Part shown: positions 22,902-30,430 of the stretch, piece by piece
Numbering within the stretch: position 1 is the stretch's first letter
How the letters are laid out: every line of letters begins with the position of its first letter
Assembly (NCBI GenBank): GCA_910589055.1
Contig: CAJURN010000028.1
Coordinates: 1-30,512 of the forward strand
Direction of reading: 5' to 3'
Length of the DNA: 30,512 nt
Source of the DNA: an uncultured Muribaculaceae bacterium
GTDB taxonomy: Bacteria; Bacteroidota; Bacteroidia; Bacteroidales; Muribaculaceae
The notes under the pieces: generated by a model
Databases searched by the model: none
The model's input: only the letters and a program-made list of their open reading frames with translations
Told to the model about the DNA's origin: nothing
Translations under genes and position numbers: made by a program

Positions 22902-23702
22902 TCAATCCTTTACGTACTTTTGGGCGATTTTGAAGATGTTATCGGCCTCGGAACGTGAGGGACTGTCGGGATAGTTATTGATAAAGGAATAATATTCGTC
23001 GATAACCTCGCGATAACGCTCGGCCTTGCGTTCCTCGATACTCATATGAGCCTCCTGGTAGCGGGCTTTGAGAATGAGCATTTCGAGTTCTTCCTTATAT
23101 TTGGAGTAAGGATAGTCCTTGATAGCGTTGCGGGCCACGATAACGCAGCTTTCGTAGTTGTTGCCCATATAGTTGCCGAGATTGTAGTAGAGCTGGGCGT
23201 TCTGAAGCTGCTTGAGCGTGAGCTTGTCCTGAAGCTCGAAAATCGCGTTCTGCGCGATTGACACTTTATCGCTGCGGGGGAAGAAGTCGAGGAAAGCCTG
23301 CAATTCTTCGATGGCTTTGATTGTGCCGCTCTGGTCGAGCTGAGGCTCGGGGGAGTCGTGATAGTAGCCATATCCGCAGAAGAAGCGTGCCGATTCGGCA
23401 TACTTTCCTTTGGGATAGCGGGTGTAATAGCTCTTGAGGAAAGCCCCGGCGCTCTGGTAGTCCTTATTTTCGTAATGGCTCATACCAAGGAGATAGAGGG
23501 ATTCCTCAGCCTTTGCGGTACCCTTGAACATGGTGACGCAGTCCTGCAGGATTGTGGCTGCCTGGACATACTTTTTCTGCTCGTAGGCGCGCTTGGCGTA
23601 TTCAAATTTATAATCGAGGTCGTTGCTTTTCTGCACTCGCTGGTATTCACCGCAGGAGCAAAGGAGCACGGCCATAAGTATTATCAGTAGATAGTTTCGC
23701 AT
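22902..23702 (-). CDS. bamD: Outer-membrane assembly lipoprotein BamD
   Basis: A 266-residue lipoprotein of the BAM complex, which folds beta-barrel proteins into the outer membrane. The signal peptide MRNYLLIILMAVLLCSC gives lipidated Cys17. TPR-like repeats follow: FEYAKRAYEQKKYVQAATILQ, ESLYLLGMSHYENKDYQSAGAFLKSYYTRYPKGKYAESARFFCGYGYY, and IKDYPYSKYKEELEMLILKARY. The ATG at 23702 is chosen because it begins the signal peptide; an upstream in-frame ATG would overlap the -7 box. Confidence 0.92.
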   Translation of the reverse strand: MRNYLLIILMAVLLCSCGEYQRVQKSNDLDYKFEYAKRAYEQKKYVQAATILQDCVTMFKGTAKAEESLYLLGMSHYENKDYQSAGAFLKSYYTRYPKGKYAESARFFCGYGYYHDSPEPQLDQSGTIKAIEELQAFLDFFPRSDKVSIAQNAIFELQDKLTLKQLQNAQLYYNLGNYMGNNYESCVIVARNAIKDYPYSKYKEELEMLILKARYQEAHMSIEERKAERYREVIDEYYSFINNYPDSPSRSEADNIFKIAQKYVKD

Positions 23703-23735
23703 ATCGGAGTGTGTGCGTAGAAAAGGTTGAATGTG

Positions 23736-23743
23736 CAAAGTTA
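23736..23743 (-). promoter_or_regulatory. -7 box of the bamD promoter
   Basis: Minus-strand TAACTTTG followed by CA, 33 bp before the bamD ATG. No -33 TTTG is visible in the GC-richer sequence upstream. Confidence 0.6.
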
Positions 23744-23810
23744 ATCTTTTTCCTTCAATCCGCGGCAGTCTTAACGTTATTTTGCGCCCGAATCAATAAT
23801 AATTAACACA

Positions 23811-24698
23811 CTACATCACATTCAGCACCTGCTCCTTGATTTGCTCAAGGGCATCCTTCATGCGCACGACAATCTTCTGCATCTCGGCATGGTTGCTCTT
23901 GGAGCCGAGCGTGTTTATCTCACGTCCCATTTCCTGGGCGATGAATCCGAGTTTCTTTCCCTGTCCGGGATTCGGGAGCGCCATGGTTTCCATGAAGTAG
24001 TTTAGATGCTGGGCAAGACGCTGCTTTTCCTCGTTTACATCGAGCTTTTCGATGTAGAAAATCATTTCCTGTTCCAGACGTCCCTTGTCGTACTCAGCAA
24101 CGGGAATTTTGGCAAGTCCCTCCTCTATGCGGGCACGGATTCGCGGCACGCGCTCATTCTCATAAGGCTCGATTCCGGCAAGGAGGTCACGGATTGCCTC
24201 GATACGTGCGGTGAAGAATGTCTCCAGCTTGAGACCTTCGGCACGACGGTGTGCCATAAGAGCCTCGCAAGCCTCACGGACGGCAATGTTCAATCCTTCC
24301 TCCTCGGCGGGACCAACTTCGGCGGCCGCATCTGAACGCATCACATCGGGAAAGCGCATCAGCACGCTGTACCAGTCCTGCGGTTCGGGGATTCCGAGCT
24401 GCGCCGAGAGCTGCTGCACCTGCGCCTTATAGGCAGCGAGAGCCTCGGTATTGAGCGAGACGGACACATCAGCCTCCGCTCCGGGAAGAGTCTCGCAGGA
24501 AATCACCACATCGGCCTTGCCGCGTTCAAGCTCGCGTGACACGTAAGCCCTCACATCAAGCTCTTTACCGCGCAGAGAGGTGGGGATTCTCACGGAGAGA
24601 TCCATCTGTTTGGAGTTAAGCGATTTTACCTCGACAGTAATTTTTTTTGTTCCGGCCTCGGCAACTGCTTTGCCAAATCCGGTCATAGACATCAGCAT
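23811..24698 (-). CDS. yicC: YicC/YloC family endoribonuclease
   Basis: A 295-residue cytoplasmic protein. The N-terminal SMTGFGKAVAEAG and VEVKSLNSKQMDLSVRIP, and the C-terminal EEKQRLAQHLNYFMETM, GKKLGFIAQEMGREINTLGSKSNHAEMQKIVVRMKDALEQIKEQVLNV are diagnostic. YicC proteins are endoribonucleases that, in E. coli, take part in sRNA turnover. The start at 24698 (MLMSMTGFG) gives the usual family N-terminus; an upstream ATG at 24734 adds 12 atypical residues. The gene is divergent from tsaB. Confidence 0.94.
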   Translation of the reverse strand: MLMSMTGFGKAVAEAGTKKITVEVKSLNSKQMDLSVRIPTSLRGKELDVRAYVSRELERGKADVVISCETLPGAEADVSVSLNTEALAAYKAQVQQLSAQLGIPEPQDWYSVLMRFPDVMRSDAAAEVGPAEEEGLNIAVREACEALMAHRRAEGLKLETFFTARIEAIRDLLAGIEPYENERVPRIRARIEEGLAKIPVAEYDKGRLEQEMIFYIEKLDVNEEKQRLAQHLNYFMETMALPNPGQGKKLGFIAQEMGREINTLGSKSNHAEMQKIVVRMKDALEQIKEQVLNVM

Positions 24699-24786
24699 AT
24701 AAGTAAGTTTTTTAGTCAAGCCCCCCGGGGCCATTTTCGGTCATAGAAAAACGGCGGCTCTCGCCGCAATAAGAGCTATGACTGTG

Positions 24787-24820
24787 CAAAGTTAAAAAAA
24801 CTTCACCGTTTTTAGGCAAA
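24787..24820 (-). promoter_or_regulatory. Promoter of yicC
   Basis: Minus-strand TTTG (plus 24817-24820), 22 bp, then TAACTTTG (plus 24787-24794). The leader would be about 80 nt and contains a hairpin (GGCGG/CCGCC type, around plus 24752-24766). Confidence 0.7.
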
Positions 24821-24838
24821 ATTGCTCCGAAATTTTCT

Positions 24839-24846
24839 TAACTTTG
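24839..24846 (+). promoter_or_regulatory. -7 box of the tsaB operon promoter
   Basis: TAACTTTG followed by C, 38 bp before the tsaB ATG. It is the mirror of the yicC -7 box: GCAAAGTTAA (24786-24795) and TTAACTTTGC (24838-24847) are a 10-bp inverted repeat. No -33 TTTG at normal spacing was found. Confidence 0.6.
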
Positions 24847-24884
24847 CCATTCAATATCCCAAAAACAAGAACACATTACCGTCA

Positions 24885-25583
24885 ATGGCTGTAATACTGA
24901 ACATAGAAACCTCTACTTCGGCCTGTTCCGTGGCTCTTACCGCGGAGGGCATGATTATAAATCACAGCGAGGATTACGCAGGCCGTAATCACGCCGAACT
25001 CATCAGCGACTTCATAAAACGCGCCCTCGACTTCGCCGCCGAGAAGGAAATCCGCCTCGACGCCGTGGCCGTGAGCATGGGACCCGGAAGCTACACCGGA
25101 TTGCGCATAGGACTCAGCGAAGCCAAAGGACTTGCCTACGCGCTCGATATTCCTCTGATTGGCGTGAGCACTCTCGAGCTTATGGCTACCAGGGTGATGT
25201 TCTCCACCGACAGCGTTGACCCGGACTCAATTTTCGTGCCGATGATCGACGCCCGCCGTATGGAAGTGTACACCGCCGCCTACGACTTCGGTCTTGAAAA
25301 ACTGATAGCTCCGCGTCCGCTCATACTCGACGAGACAAGTTATTCCGAAATCCTCGCCACCGGACGCCCGTGTCTCTTTTTCGGCAACGGCAGCGACAAA
25401 GCACGTCCCCTGCTCGAAAACCACCCCAATGCGGTATTCGTAGAAGGTGTAGTACCCGAGGCTGTCGACATGATTGCCCTTGCCGAACGAGCCTTCGCCC
25501 GAAAGGAATTCCTCGACACGGCATATTGCACTCCGGAATATCTCAAAGAGTTTCAGGCTACAACTCCCAAAAACAAAATATGA
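24885..25583 (+). CDS. tsaB: tRNA threonylcarbamoyladenosine biosynthesis protein TsaB
   Basis: A 232-residue ASKHA-fold protein that partners TsaD and TsaE in transferring the threonylcarbamoyl group to A37 of ANN-decoding tRNAs. Landmarks are ILNIETSTSACSVAL, the HAELISDFI segment, AVSMGPGSYTGLRIGLSEAKGLAYALDIPLIGVSTLELMA (about 63-102) and IDARRMEVYTAAYD. The ATG at 24885 is chosen because the family starts at this point; in-frame sequence upstream contains the promoter box. It overlaps tsaC by 4 bp (ATGA). Confidence 0.95.
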   Translation: MAVILNIETSTSACSVALTAEGMIINHSEDYAGRNHAELISDFIKRALDFAAEKEIRLDAVAVSMGPGSYTGLRIGLSEAKGLAYALDIPLIGVSTLELMATRVMFSTDSVDPDSIFVPMIDARRMEVYTAAYDFGLEKLIAPRPLILDETSYSEILATGRPCLFFGNGSDKARPLLENHPNAVFVEGVVPEAVDMIALAERAFARKEFLDTAYCTPEYLKEFQATTPKNKI

Positions 25584-26158
25584 GCCAATACACCGACGAC
25601 ATACGTGCGGCAGTCGACGTACTCCGCCGCGGAGGAATCATTCTCTACCCCACCGACACCATATGGGGCATAGGCTGCGACGCCACCGACAGCAAGGCTG
25701 TAAAGAAAGTGTTTGAAATCAAACGACGCAGCGACGCAAAGGCACTCATCACTCTCGTAGGCTCCGAGGGCGCGCTCGAGCGTGCTGTCGACGAAGTTCC
25801 GGAAGTGGCATGGCAGCTCATCGAGTGCAGCGACCGACCGCTCACAATCGTCTACGATCGCGCCGCCCGTGACATCGCGCCCGAACTCTCGGCCGAGGAC
25901 GGAAGCATCGGTGTGCGCATCACACGCGAGGAATTTTCCGCAGGACTTTGCCGTGCCTTCGGCAAACCGATTGTATCAACCTCCGCCAACATCAGCGGTG
26001 AGCCTTCGCCGGGATGTTTCGCCGAAATCAGTCCCGAGATTGTCAACGCCGTGGACTACGTGTGCCTTTCGCGCCGCGATGAAACTCCGGGAACAGCCAA
26101 ACCCTCGTCGATAATGCGCCTCGGGGCAGGCGGCCTGTTCAAGATTATCAGAAAATAA
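25580..26158 (+). CDS. tsaC: L-threonylcarbamoyladenylate synthase (TsaC/Sua5/YrdC)
   Basis: A 192-residue YrdC-domain enzyme making threonylcarbamoyl-AMP from threonine, bicarbonate and ATP, the first step of t6A synthesis. The core motifs are LRRGGIILYPTDTIWGIGCDA, KVFEIKRRSDAKALITLV, RPLTIVY, SIGVRI and GKPIVSTSANISGEPSP, then KPSSIMRLGAGGLFKIIRK. It has no C-terminal Sua5 domain. The ATGA overlap with tsaB places both steps of one tRNA modification in one operon. Confidence 0.95.
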   Translation: MSQYTDDIRAAVDVLRRGGIILYPTDTIWGIGCDATDSKAVKKVFEIKRRSDAKALITLVGSEGALERAVDEVPEVAWQLIECSDRPLTIVYDRAARDIAPELSAEDGSIGVRITREEFSAGLCRAFGKPIVSTSANISGEPSPGCFAEISPEIVNAVDYVCLSRRDETPGTAKPSSIMRLGAGGLFKIIRK

Positions 26159-26168
26159 TCAGTCTCCC

Positions 26169-27608
26169 ATGCAAAAGGAAATCCTGCGACAGCGGCTGAA
26201 ATATATTGTATCGGACTATCTGACACTCAATATCGGATGGTTCGTGTTCAATATCGTCCGTTTCTATTCGCTGCCGAAAGATTTCTCGGAAGCAAATCTC
26301 GGAGCATGGCTCTGCTACACTCCGCTCGTGACGGGGCAGATTCTCGTGCCGGCAATCATGATTGTCATCTACGCGATTTCAGGCTATTATAACCGCTACA
26401 AACTCCTGTACAAATCGCGCCTTGACGAACTCCTGAACACCATGACGGTATCGTTCATAGGCATGTTGGGAATCTATTTCACCGCACTTATCAACGACAA
26501 CATTCCGGAACGACTCCACAACTACGAGCTCATGCTCGTGCTTTTCGGCTGCCTTGCCCTGCCGACCTATCTTGCCAGGGTCACAATTTCCACGGCGGCC
26601 TCACGCGCAATCCGCAGGGGCGAATATACCGTCAACACCCTCGTTGCAGGCACTACCGACGCCGCTCTGAGGCAGGCCCATAAAATAATGGCTACGCGCG
26701 CACGCACGGGAATGAATATCTGTGGATTCATCGACATGTCGAAATGTGGCGAAGGCGGAGCACCGCAATACTCCCTCGGCGGCATGCCTGTGTATTGCCC
26801 CGACAATGCCGAGGCGCTGTGTCGGAGCCTTGATGTGAAATCAATCATCATGGTACCCGACCCTGCCGGAATAGGACGCACCGTCGAAACAATCAACAAG
26901 CTCTACCTGCTTGGCATGCCCGTGTACACCACTCCCGACCTCTATCATCTGATAATGATGCGGCCGAGGTTTTCGTCGGTTGTCACAGAGCCGCTTGTCG
27001 ACATCACCCATGCCAACATTCCCGCCGCAACATTGAATCTCAAACGACTCGGCGACATCATCGTGTCGTCGGTCGCCCTTATCTGTCTCTCCCCGCTGTA
27101 CGCGGCACTCGCTTTGGCTGTCCGGTTGGATTCGCCCGGGCCTGTGTTCTACCTTCAGGAACGTGTGGGATGGAAAAAGAAGATTTTCAAAATCATCAAA
27201 TTCCGCACCATGCGCGTCGATGCCGAAGCCTCCGGTCCGGCTCTCTCCACCCCCGGCGACAGTCGAATCACCCGCACGGGACACTTCCTGCGCAAATACC
27301 GACTCGACGAGCTCCCTCAATTCTGGAACGTACTCATGGGACAGATGTCGCTCGTGGGTCCCAGGCCCGAGCGCAAATATTATGTCGACCAGATTGTTCG
27401 CCGCCTTCCGGCTTACAGCCTCATACATCAGGTGCGCCCGGGGGTGACCTCCTGGGGCATGGTGAAATTCGGCTACGCGTCGAGTGTCGACGAAATGATC
27501 GAGCGCCTGCGCTACGACCTCCTCTATCTCGAAAACGTATCATTCGGTGTGGACCTGAAGATTCTGTTCCACACCGTCAACACAGTGTTCACCGGAAAAG
27601 GTGTGTGA
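26169..27608 (+). CDS. Polyprenyl-phosphate glycosyl-1-phosphate transferase (WbaP/WcaJ-like)
   Basis: A 479-residue inner-membrane enzyme that moves a sugar-1-phosphate onto undecaprenyl phosphate to start exopolysaccharide or O-antigen synthesis. Four N-terminal membrane helices (about 13-35, 48-72, 91-110, 119-138) and a Rossmann-like domain (about 155-280) precede the membrane-dipping helix and catalytic domain (292-476). Catalytic landmarks are KRLGDII, DSPGPVFYLQERVG, KFRTM (344-348), the DELPQ acid (380-384), VGPRPE (396-401) and RPGVTS (423-428). The sugar is not predictable. It begins 10 bp after tsaC, and no other glycan genes are adjacent, which is unusual for an initiating transferase. 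Confidence 0.93.
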   Translation: MQKEILRQRLKYIVSDYLTLNIGWFVFNIVRFYSLPKDFSEANLGAWLCYTPLVTGQILVPAIMIVIYAISGYYNRYKLLYKSRLDELLNTMTVSFIGMLGIYFTALINDNIPERLHNYELMLVLFGCLALPTYLARVTISTAASRAIRRGEYTVNTLVAGTTDAALRQAHKIMATRARTGMNICGFIDMSKCGEGGAPQYSLGGMPVYCPDNAEALCRSLDVKSIIMVPDPAGIGRTVETINKLYLLGMPVYTTPDLYHLIMMRPRFSSVVTEPLVDITHANIPAATLNLKRLGDIIVSSVALICLSPLYAALALAVRLDSPGPVFYLQERVGWKKKIFKIIKFRTMRVDAEASGPALSTPGDSRITRTGHFLRKYRLDELPQFWNVLMGQMSLVGPRPERKYYVDQIVRRLPAYSLIHQVRPGVTSWGMVKFGYASSVDEMIERLRYDLLYLENVSFGVDLKILFHTVNTVFTGKGV

Positions 27609-27637
27609 ACACCAACCAAACTGCATCAAAATAACGA

Positions 27638-29443
27638 ATGACCTCAGTGACTGCAAACATGACACAACGCCTCAAGGACGGATTCATGCGCTTCCTTATC
27701 TGGCGCGAACATCATATCAAGGAGAAGAACTTCGTGCTTCTGCTCGCTTTTGCCGTAGGAATATTGGGCGGTCTGGCCGCACTGGTGCTTAAATTTCTCA
27801 TCCACTCCATATCCGGACTGCTTACGGCTCATGTCAACATCGCCAGCGGAAACTACCTTTACATCCTGCTTCCGGCTGCCGGCGTGATAATATCGGCGCT
27901 TTATGTGCGCTACATCGTGCGCGACGACATTTCCCACGGTGTCACGCGAGTACTATACGCCATATCGCAGAACAAGAGCCGCCTGAAACGCCACAACATC
28001 TACACGTCGGTATTAGCCAGCTCGGTCACAATCGGATTCGGCGGTTCGGTCGGAGCCGAGGGTCCTATCGTCTTCACCGGCGCGGCAATCGGTTCAAACC
28101 TCGGCGCAGCCTTCCGTATGTCGCCCCGAATCCTGATGATACTCGTGGGCTGCGGAGCCGCGGCAGGTATCGCAGGCATCTTCAAGGCTCCCATCGCAGG
28201 CATGCTTTTCACCCTCGAGGTACTCATGCTCGACCTCACCACGGTTTCAGTGATGCCGCTGCTCATCGCCTCCATCACAAGCGCCACGATAGCCTACATC
28301 TACACAGGATATGAATTCGAATTTTTCTTCATCCAGAGCGAAGATTTCTACACCTCGCGCATCCCGTTCGTGATTCTGCTCGGACTCGTGTGCGGCTTTG
28401 CTTCGCTCTACTTCACCCGCGTGATGAACATGATGGAAAACTTCTTCCGCCGTTTCAAAAACCGATGGGTCAAGACTCTCGTGGGCTGTCTCATCCTCTC
28501 AGGACTCGTGTTCCTCTTTCCACCACTCTACGGCGAAGGCTACGGCTCCATCGTGGGACTTCTCGCAGGCGATACGTCTTCGATTGTCAACGGTTCGATT
28601 TTCTATGGCGACCGCTACTCCGTGTGGTTCCTCGCAGGATTCATCGCACTTGTGGTGCTCACCAAGGCCTTCGCGACGTCGGCCACAAACGGCGCCGGTG
28701 GCGTGGGCGGCACATTCGCGCCGTCGCTCTACGTGGGCTGTCTCACGGGATTCCTCTTTGCCTTCGTAGTAAATCAGCTCGGCTTCGACATCGAACTTTC
28801 CACAAAGAATTTCGCCCTCATTGGCATGGCCGGAGTGATGAGCGGAGTAATGCACGCGCCCCTGATGGCAATCTTCCTCACCGCCGAGCTCACCGGCGGC
28901 TACGACCTCTTCCTGCCACTGCTTATCGTGTCGACCATCGCATATGGCACTATCAAAGTGTTCGAGCCTTACAGCATCTACACCATGCGTTTGGCTCAGA
29001 AAGGCAAGCTCCTGACCCACCACAAAGACAAGGCCGTGCTCACTCTACTGAAAGTCAACAATGTAATCGAGACCGACTTCCATCCCGTACGCCCCGAAAT
29101 GACTTTAAAGGAAATGGTGGACACAATCGCGTGCAGCAACCGCAACCTCTTCCCCGTGATAAACGACAAGGAAGAACTCGTGGGAGTGGTACTGCTCGAC
29201 GACATCCGAAACATCATGTTCCGTCCCGACCTCTACCGCAAGATGTACGTGAGCAAATTCATGTCGATGCCTCCAGGTAAGATTGAAATCGGCGACAGCA
29301 TGGAAGACGTGATGAAACTCTTCGACAACACAGGCGCCTGGAACCTTCCCGTTGTGGAAAACGGCCGATACGTAGGCTTCGTTTCCAAGAGCAAAATCTT
29401 CAACTCCTACCGTCGCGTCCTCCGCCACTACTGCGAAGACTGA
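27638..29443 (+). CDS. ClC-family chloride channel/transporter with CBS domains
   Basis: A 601-residue membrane protein: ClC core (about 30-450) and a C-terminal pair of CBS domains (about 472-590). The external gating glutamate is present in GSVGAEGP (E141), and GAGGVGGTFAPSL (353-365) is the second anion-site motif. The first anion-site motif GSGIP is replaced by SHGVT around residue 99. In KAPIAGMLFTLEVLM the residue aligned with the internal proton glutamate (E203 of E. coli ClC) is Val195, as in channel-type ClCs. CBS domains suggest regulation by adenine nucleotides. The next ATG (27659) is an alternative start. Confidence 0.93.
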   Translation: MTSVTANMTQRLKDGFMRFLIWREHHIKEKNFVLLLAFAVGILGGLAALVLKFLIHSISGLLTAHVNIASGNYLYILLPAAGVIISALYVRYIVRDDISHGVTRVLYAISQNKSRLKRHNIYTSVLASSVTIGFGGSVGAEGPIVFTGAAIGSNLGAAFRMSPRILMILVGCGAAAGIAGIFKAPIAGMLFTLEVLMLDLTTVSVMPLLIASITSATIAYIYTGYEFEFFFIQSEDFYTSRIPFVILLGLVCGFASLYFTRVMNMMENFFRRFKNRWVKTLVGCLILSGLVFLFPPLYGEGYGSIVGLLAGDTSSIVNGSIFYGDRYSVWFLAGFIALVVLTKAFATSATNGAGGVGGTFAPSLYVGCLTGFLFAFVVNQLGFDIELSTKNFALIGMAGVMSGVMHAPLMAIFLTAELTGGYDLFLPLLIVSTIAYGTIKVFEPYSIYTMRLAQKGKLLTHHKDKAVLTLLKVNNVIETDFHPVRPEMTLKEMVDTIACSNRNLFPVINDKEELVGVVLLDDIRNIMFRPDLYRKMYVSKFMSMPPGKIEIGDSMEDVMKLFDNTGAWNLPVVENGRYVGFVSKSKIFNSYRRVLRHYCED

Positions 29444-29472
29444 TTCCCGGATTGCCACAGGCTCAATATAAA

Positions 29473-29507
29473 TATTCCCCGGCTCCATTGCATGAAGCCG
29501 GGGAATA
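29473..29507. terminator. Bidirectional hairpin between ClC gene and Cys-rich protein gene
   Basis: A perfect 12-bp stem (29473-29484 with 29496-29507) rich in G+C at the base of the loop, 11-nt loop, flanked by AT-rich sequence on both sides. It lies 29 nt after the ClC stop and 31 nt after the convergent minus-strand stop. There is no long T-run, so strength is uncertain. Confidence 0.6.
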
Positions 29508-29538
29508 CGCGTATTTAAATCTACATTATAAGGTCATA

Positions 29539-30096
29539 TCACTTCGACGCGGTAGGAGCTGAAGCGGAGCAGGAGCCGCTGTTGCAGGCCTTTGCATCGC
29601 CATTGCCACGGGCTTTGCCCTTGGTCTGCTTGCCGTGGCCCTTGAGCTGAGCCATGCGGGGCTGCTTGCCATGACGGCCATCCTTGCTTACAACCGAGTT
29701 TTCAAGGAAAGTGACATACTGTTCAGGCGTCAAGATCTCCTTAACCTTTCCGAGCCATTCGCGCGAACGCTCACCGGCCTTACGACCCTCAGCCTTCACA
29801 CCCTCCTTCACCTTATTCTCGCGGGTCTTGCACTCCTGCTTGAGAGCTTCGAGCTTAGTCTTCTGCTCGGCAGTGAGAGTGATTCCCTCAAAAGGATTGG
29901 GGCGGTCACATTTCTTGCCATCGTTGCAATTCTGCTTGGCATCGCAACTCTTGCGGTTCTTTTCACATTCCTTCTTATCCTTACGGCACTCCTTGCCAGC
30001 GGGGCACTGAGTTGTACAGGTTGCAGGTTCAGCCGCAAAAGCGGTACCACCGATAAAAAGAGCCGAAAGGGCGATAAGCATGATTTTCTTTGTCAT
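29539..30096 (-). CDS. Secreted Cys- and Lys-rich protein with LTxxQ motifs
   Basis: A 185-residue protein that I do not recognise as a named family. A clear signal peptide (MTKKIMLIALSALFIGGTAFA) is followed by a Cys-rich segment (Cys at 27, 31, 37, 44, 51, 57 and 63 within a Lys/Asp/Glu background), then a helical region carrying LTAEQ (74-78) and LTPEQ (122-126), which recalls the LTxxQ repeats of Spy/CpxP periplasmic chaperones. A basic Gly/Lys/His stretch (140-168) and a C-terminal ACNSGSC complete it (Cys 89, 171, 176). Metal binding or periplasmic stress protection is possible. It is monocistronic; no promoter was recognised. Confidence 0.82.
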   Translation of the reverse strand: MTKKIMLIALSALFIGGTAFAAEPATCTTQCPAGKECRKDKKECEKNRKSCDAKQNCNDGKKCDRPNPFEGITLTAEQKTKLEALKQECKTRENKVKEGVKAEGRKAGERSREWLGKVKEILTPEQYVTFLENSVVSKDGRHGKQPRMAQLKGHGKQTKGKARGNGDAKACNSGSCSASAPTASK

Positions 30097-30373
30097 AATC
30101 TAAAGTTTTTATAGTTTGTGAATAAATATCTTATTTAAGTGTGGCGGAGCAAATCAGCTTTTCAACCGCCACTGATATTAAGACGCGCCGAAGCCGTCTC
30201 GGTTTAATCGCCGCGAAAAACTTAACCTTCTTTATCAAAGCAAGAAACCACTTCTTAAAATATATTTTTGATTCTCAAGCCAATAACCCATCTGCAAACC
30301 TATCAGAAAAAATCCCGTTCGAAATCAAATTCATTAAAAATACGTTAACGCACGAGAAATATTGAAAAATAAA
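30097..30373. other. AT-rich intergenic gap
   Basis: About 280 bp without a convincing gene. A 74-codon plus-strand frame from a GTG at 30141 has no family features and no upstream signal. TATTTTTG at 30263-30270 fits the -7 consensus but lacks a -33 box. The base composition falls sharply compared with the coding regions to the left. I see no repeat, attachment site or RNA that I can support. Confidence 0.5.
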
Positions 30374-30404
30374 ATTGCTAATTCAGATTAAAAAGCTAAC
30401 TTTG
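30374..30404 (+). promoter_or_regulatory. Promoter of tRNA-Ser
   Basis: ATTG (30374-30377, one base off TTTG), 19 bp, then TAACTTTG (30397-30404) followed by CA. The predicted transcript would start about 20 nt before the mature tRNA. Confidence 0.7.
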
Positions 30405-30430
30405 CACTCGCAAAGCCAACCAGGCTCCAT

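Noticed and set aside
28390..29280. A 296-codon frame inside the ClC gene
   Set aside because: Same-strand alternative frame, very rich in Arg/His as expected from a frame shift of a real gene.
30141..30365. A 74-codon frame in the AT-rich gap
   Set aside because: GTG start, no promoter at the right distance, no family resemblance, composition like non-coding DNA.
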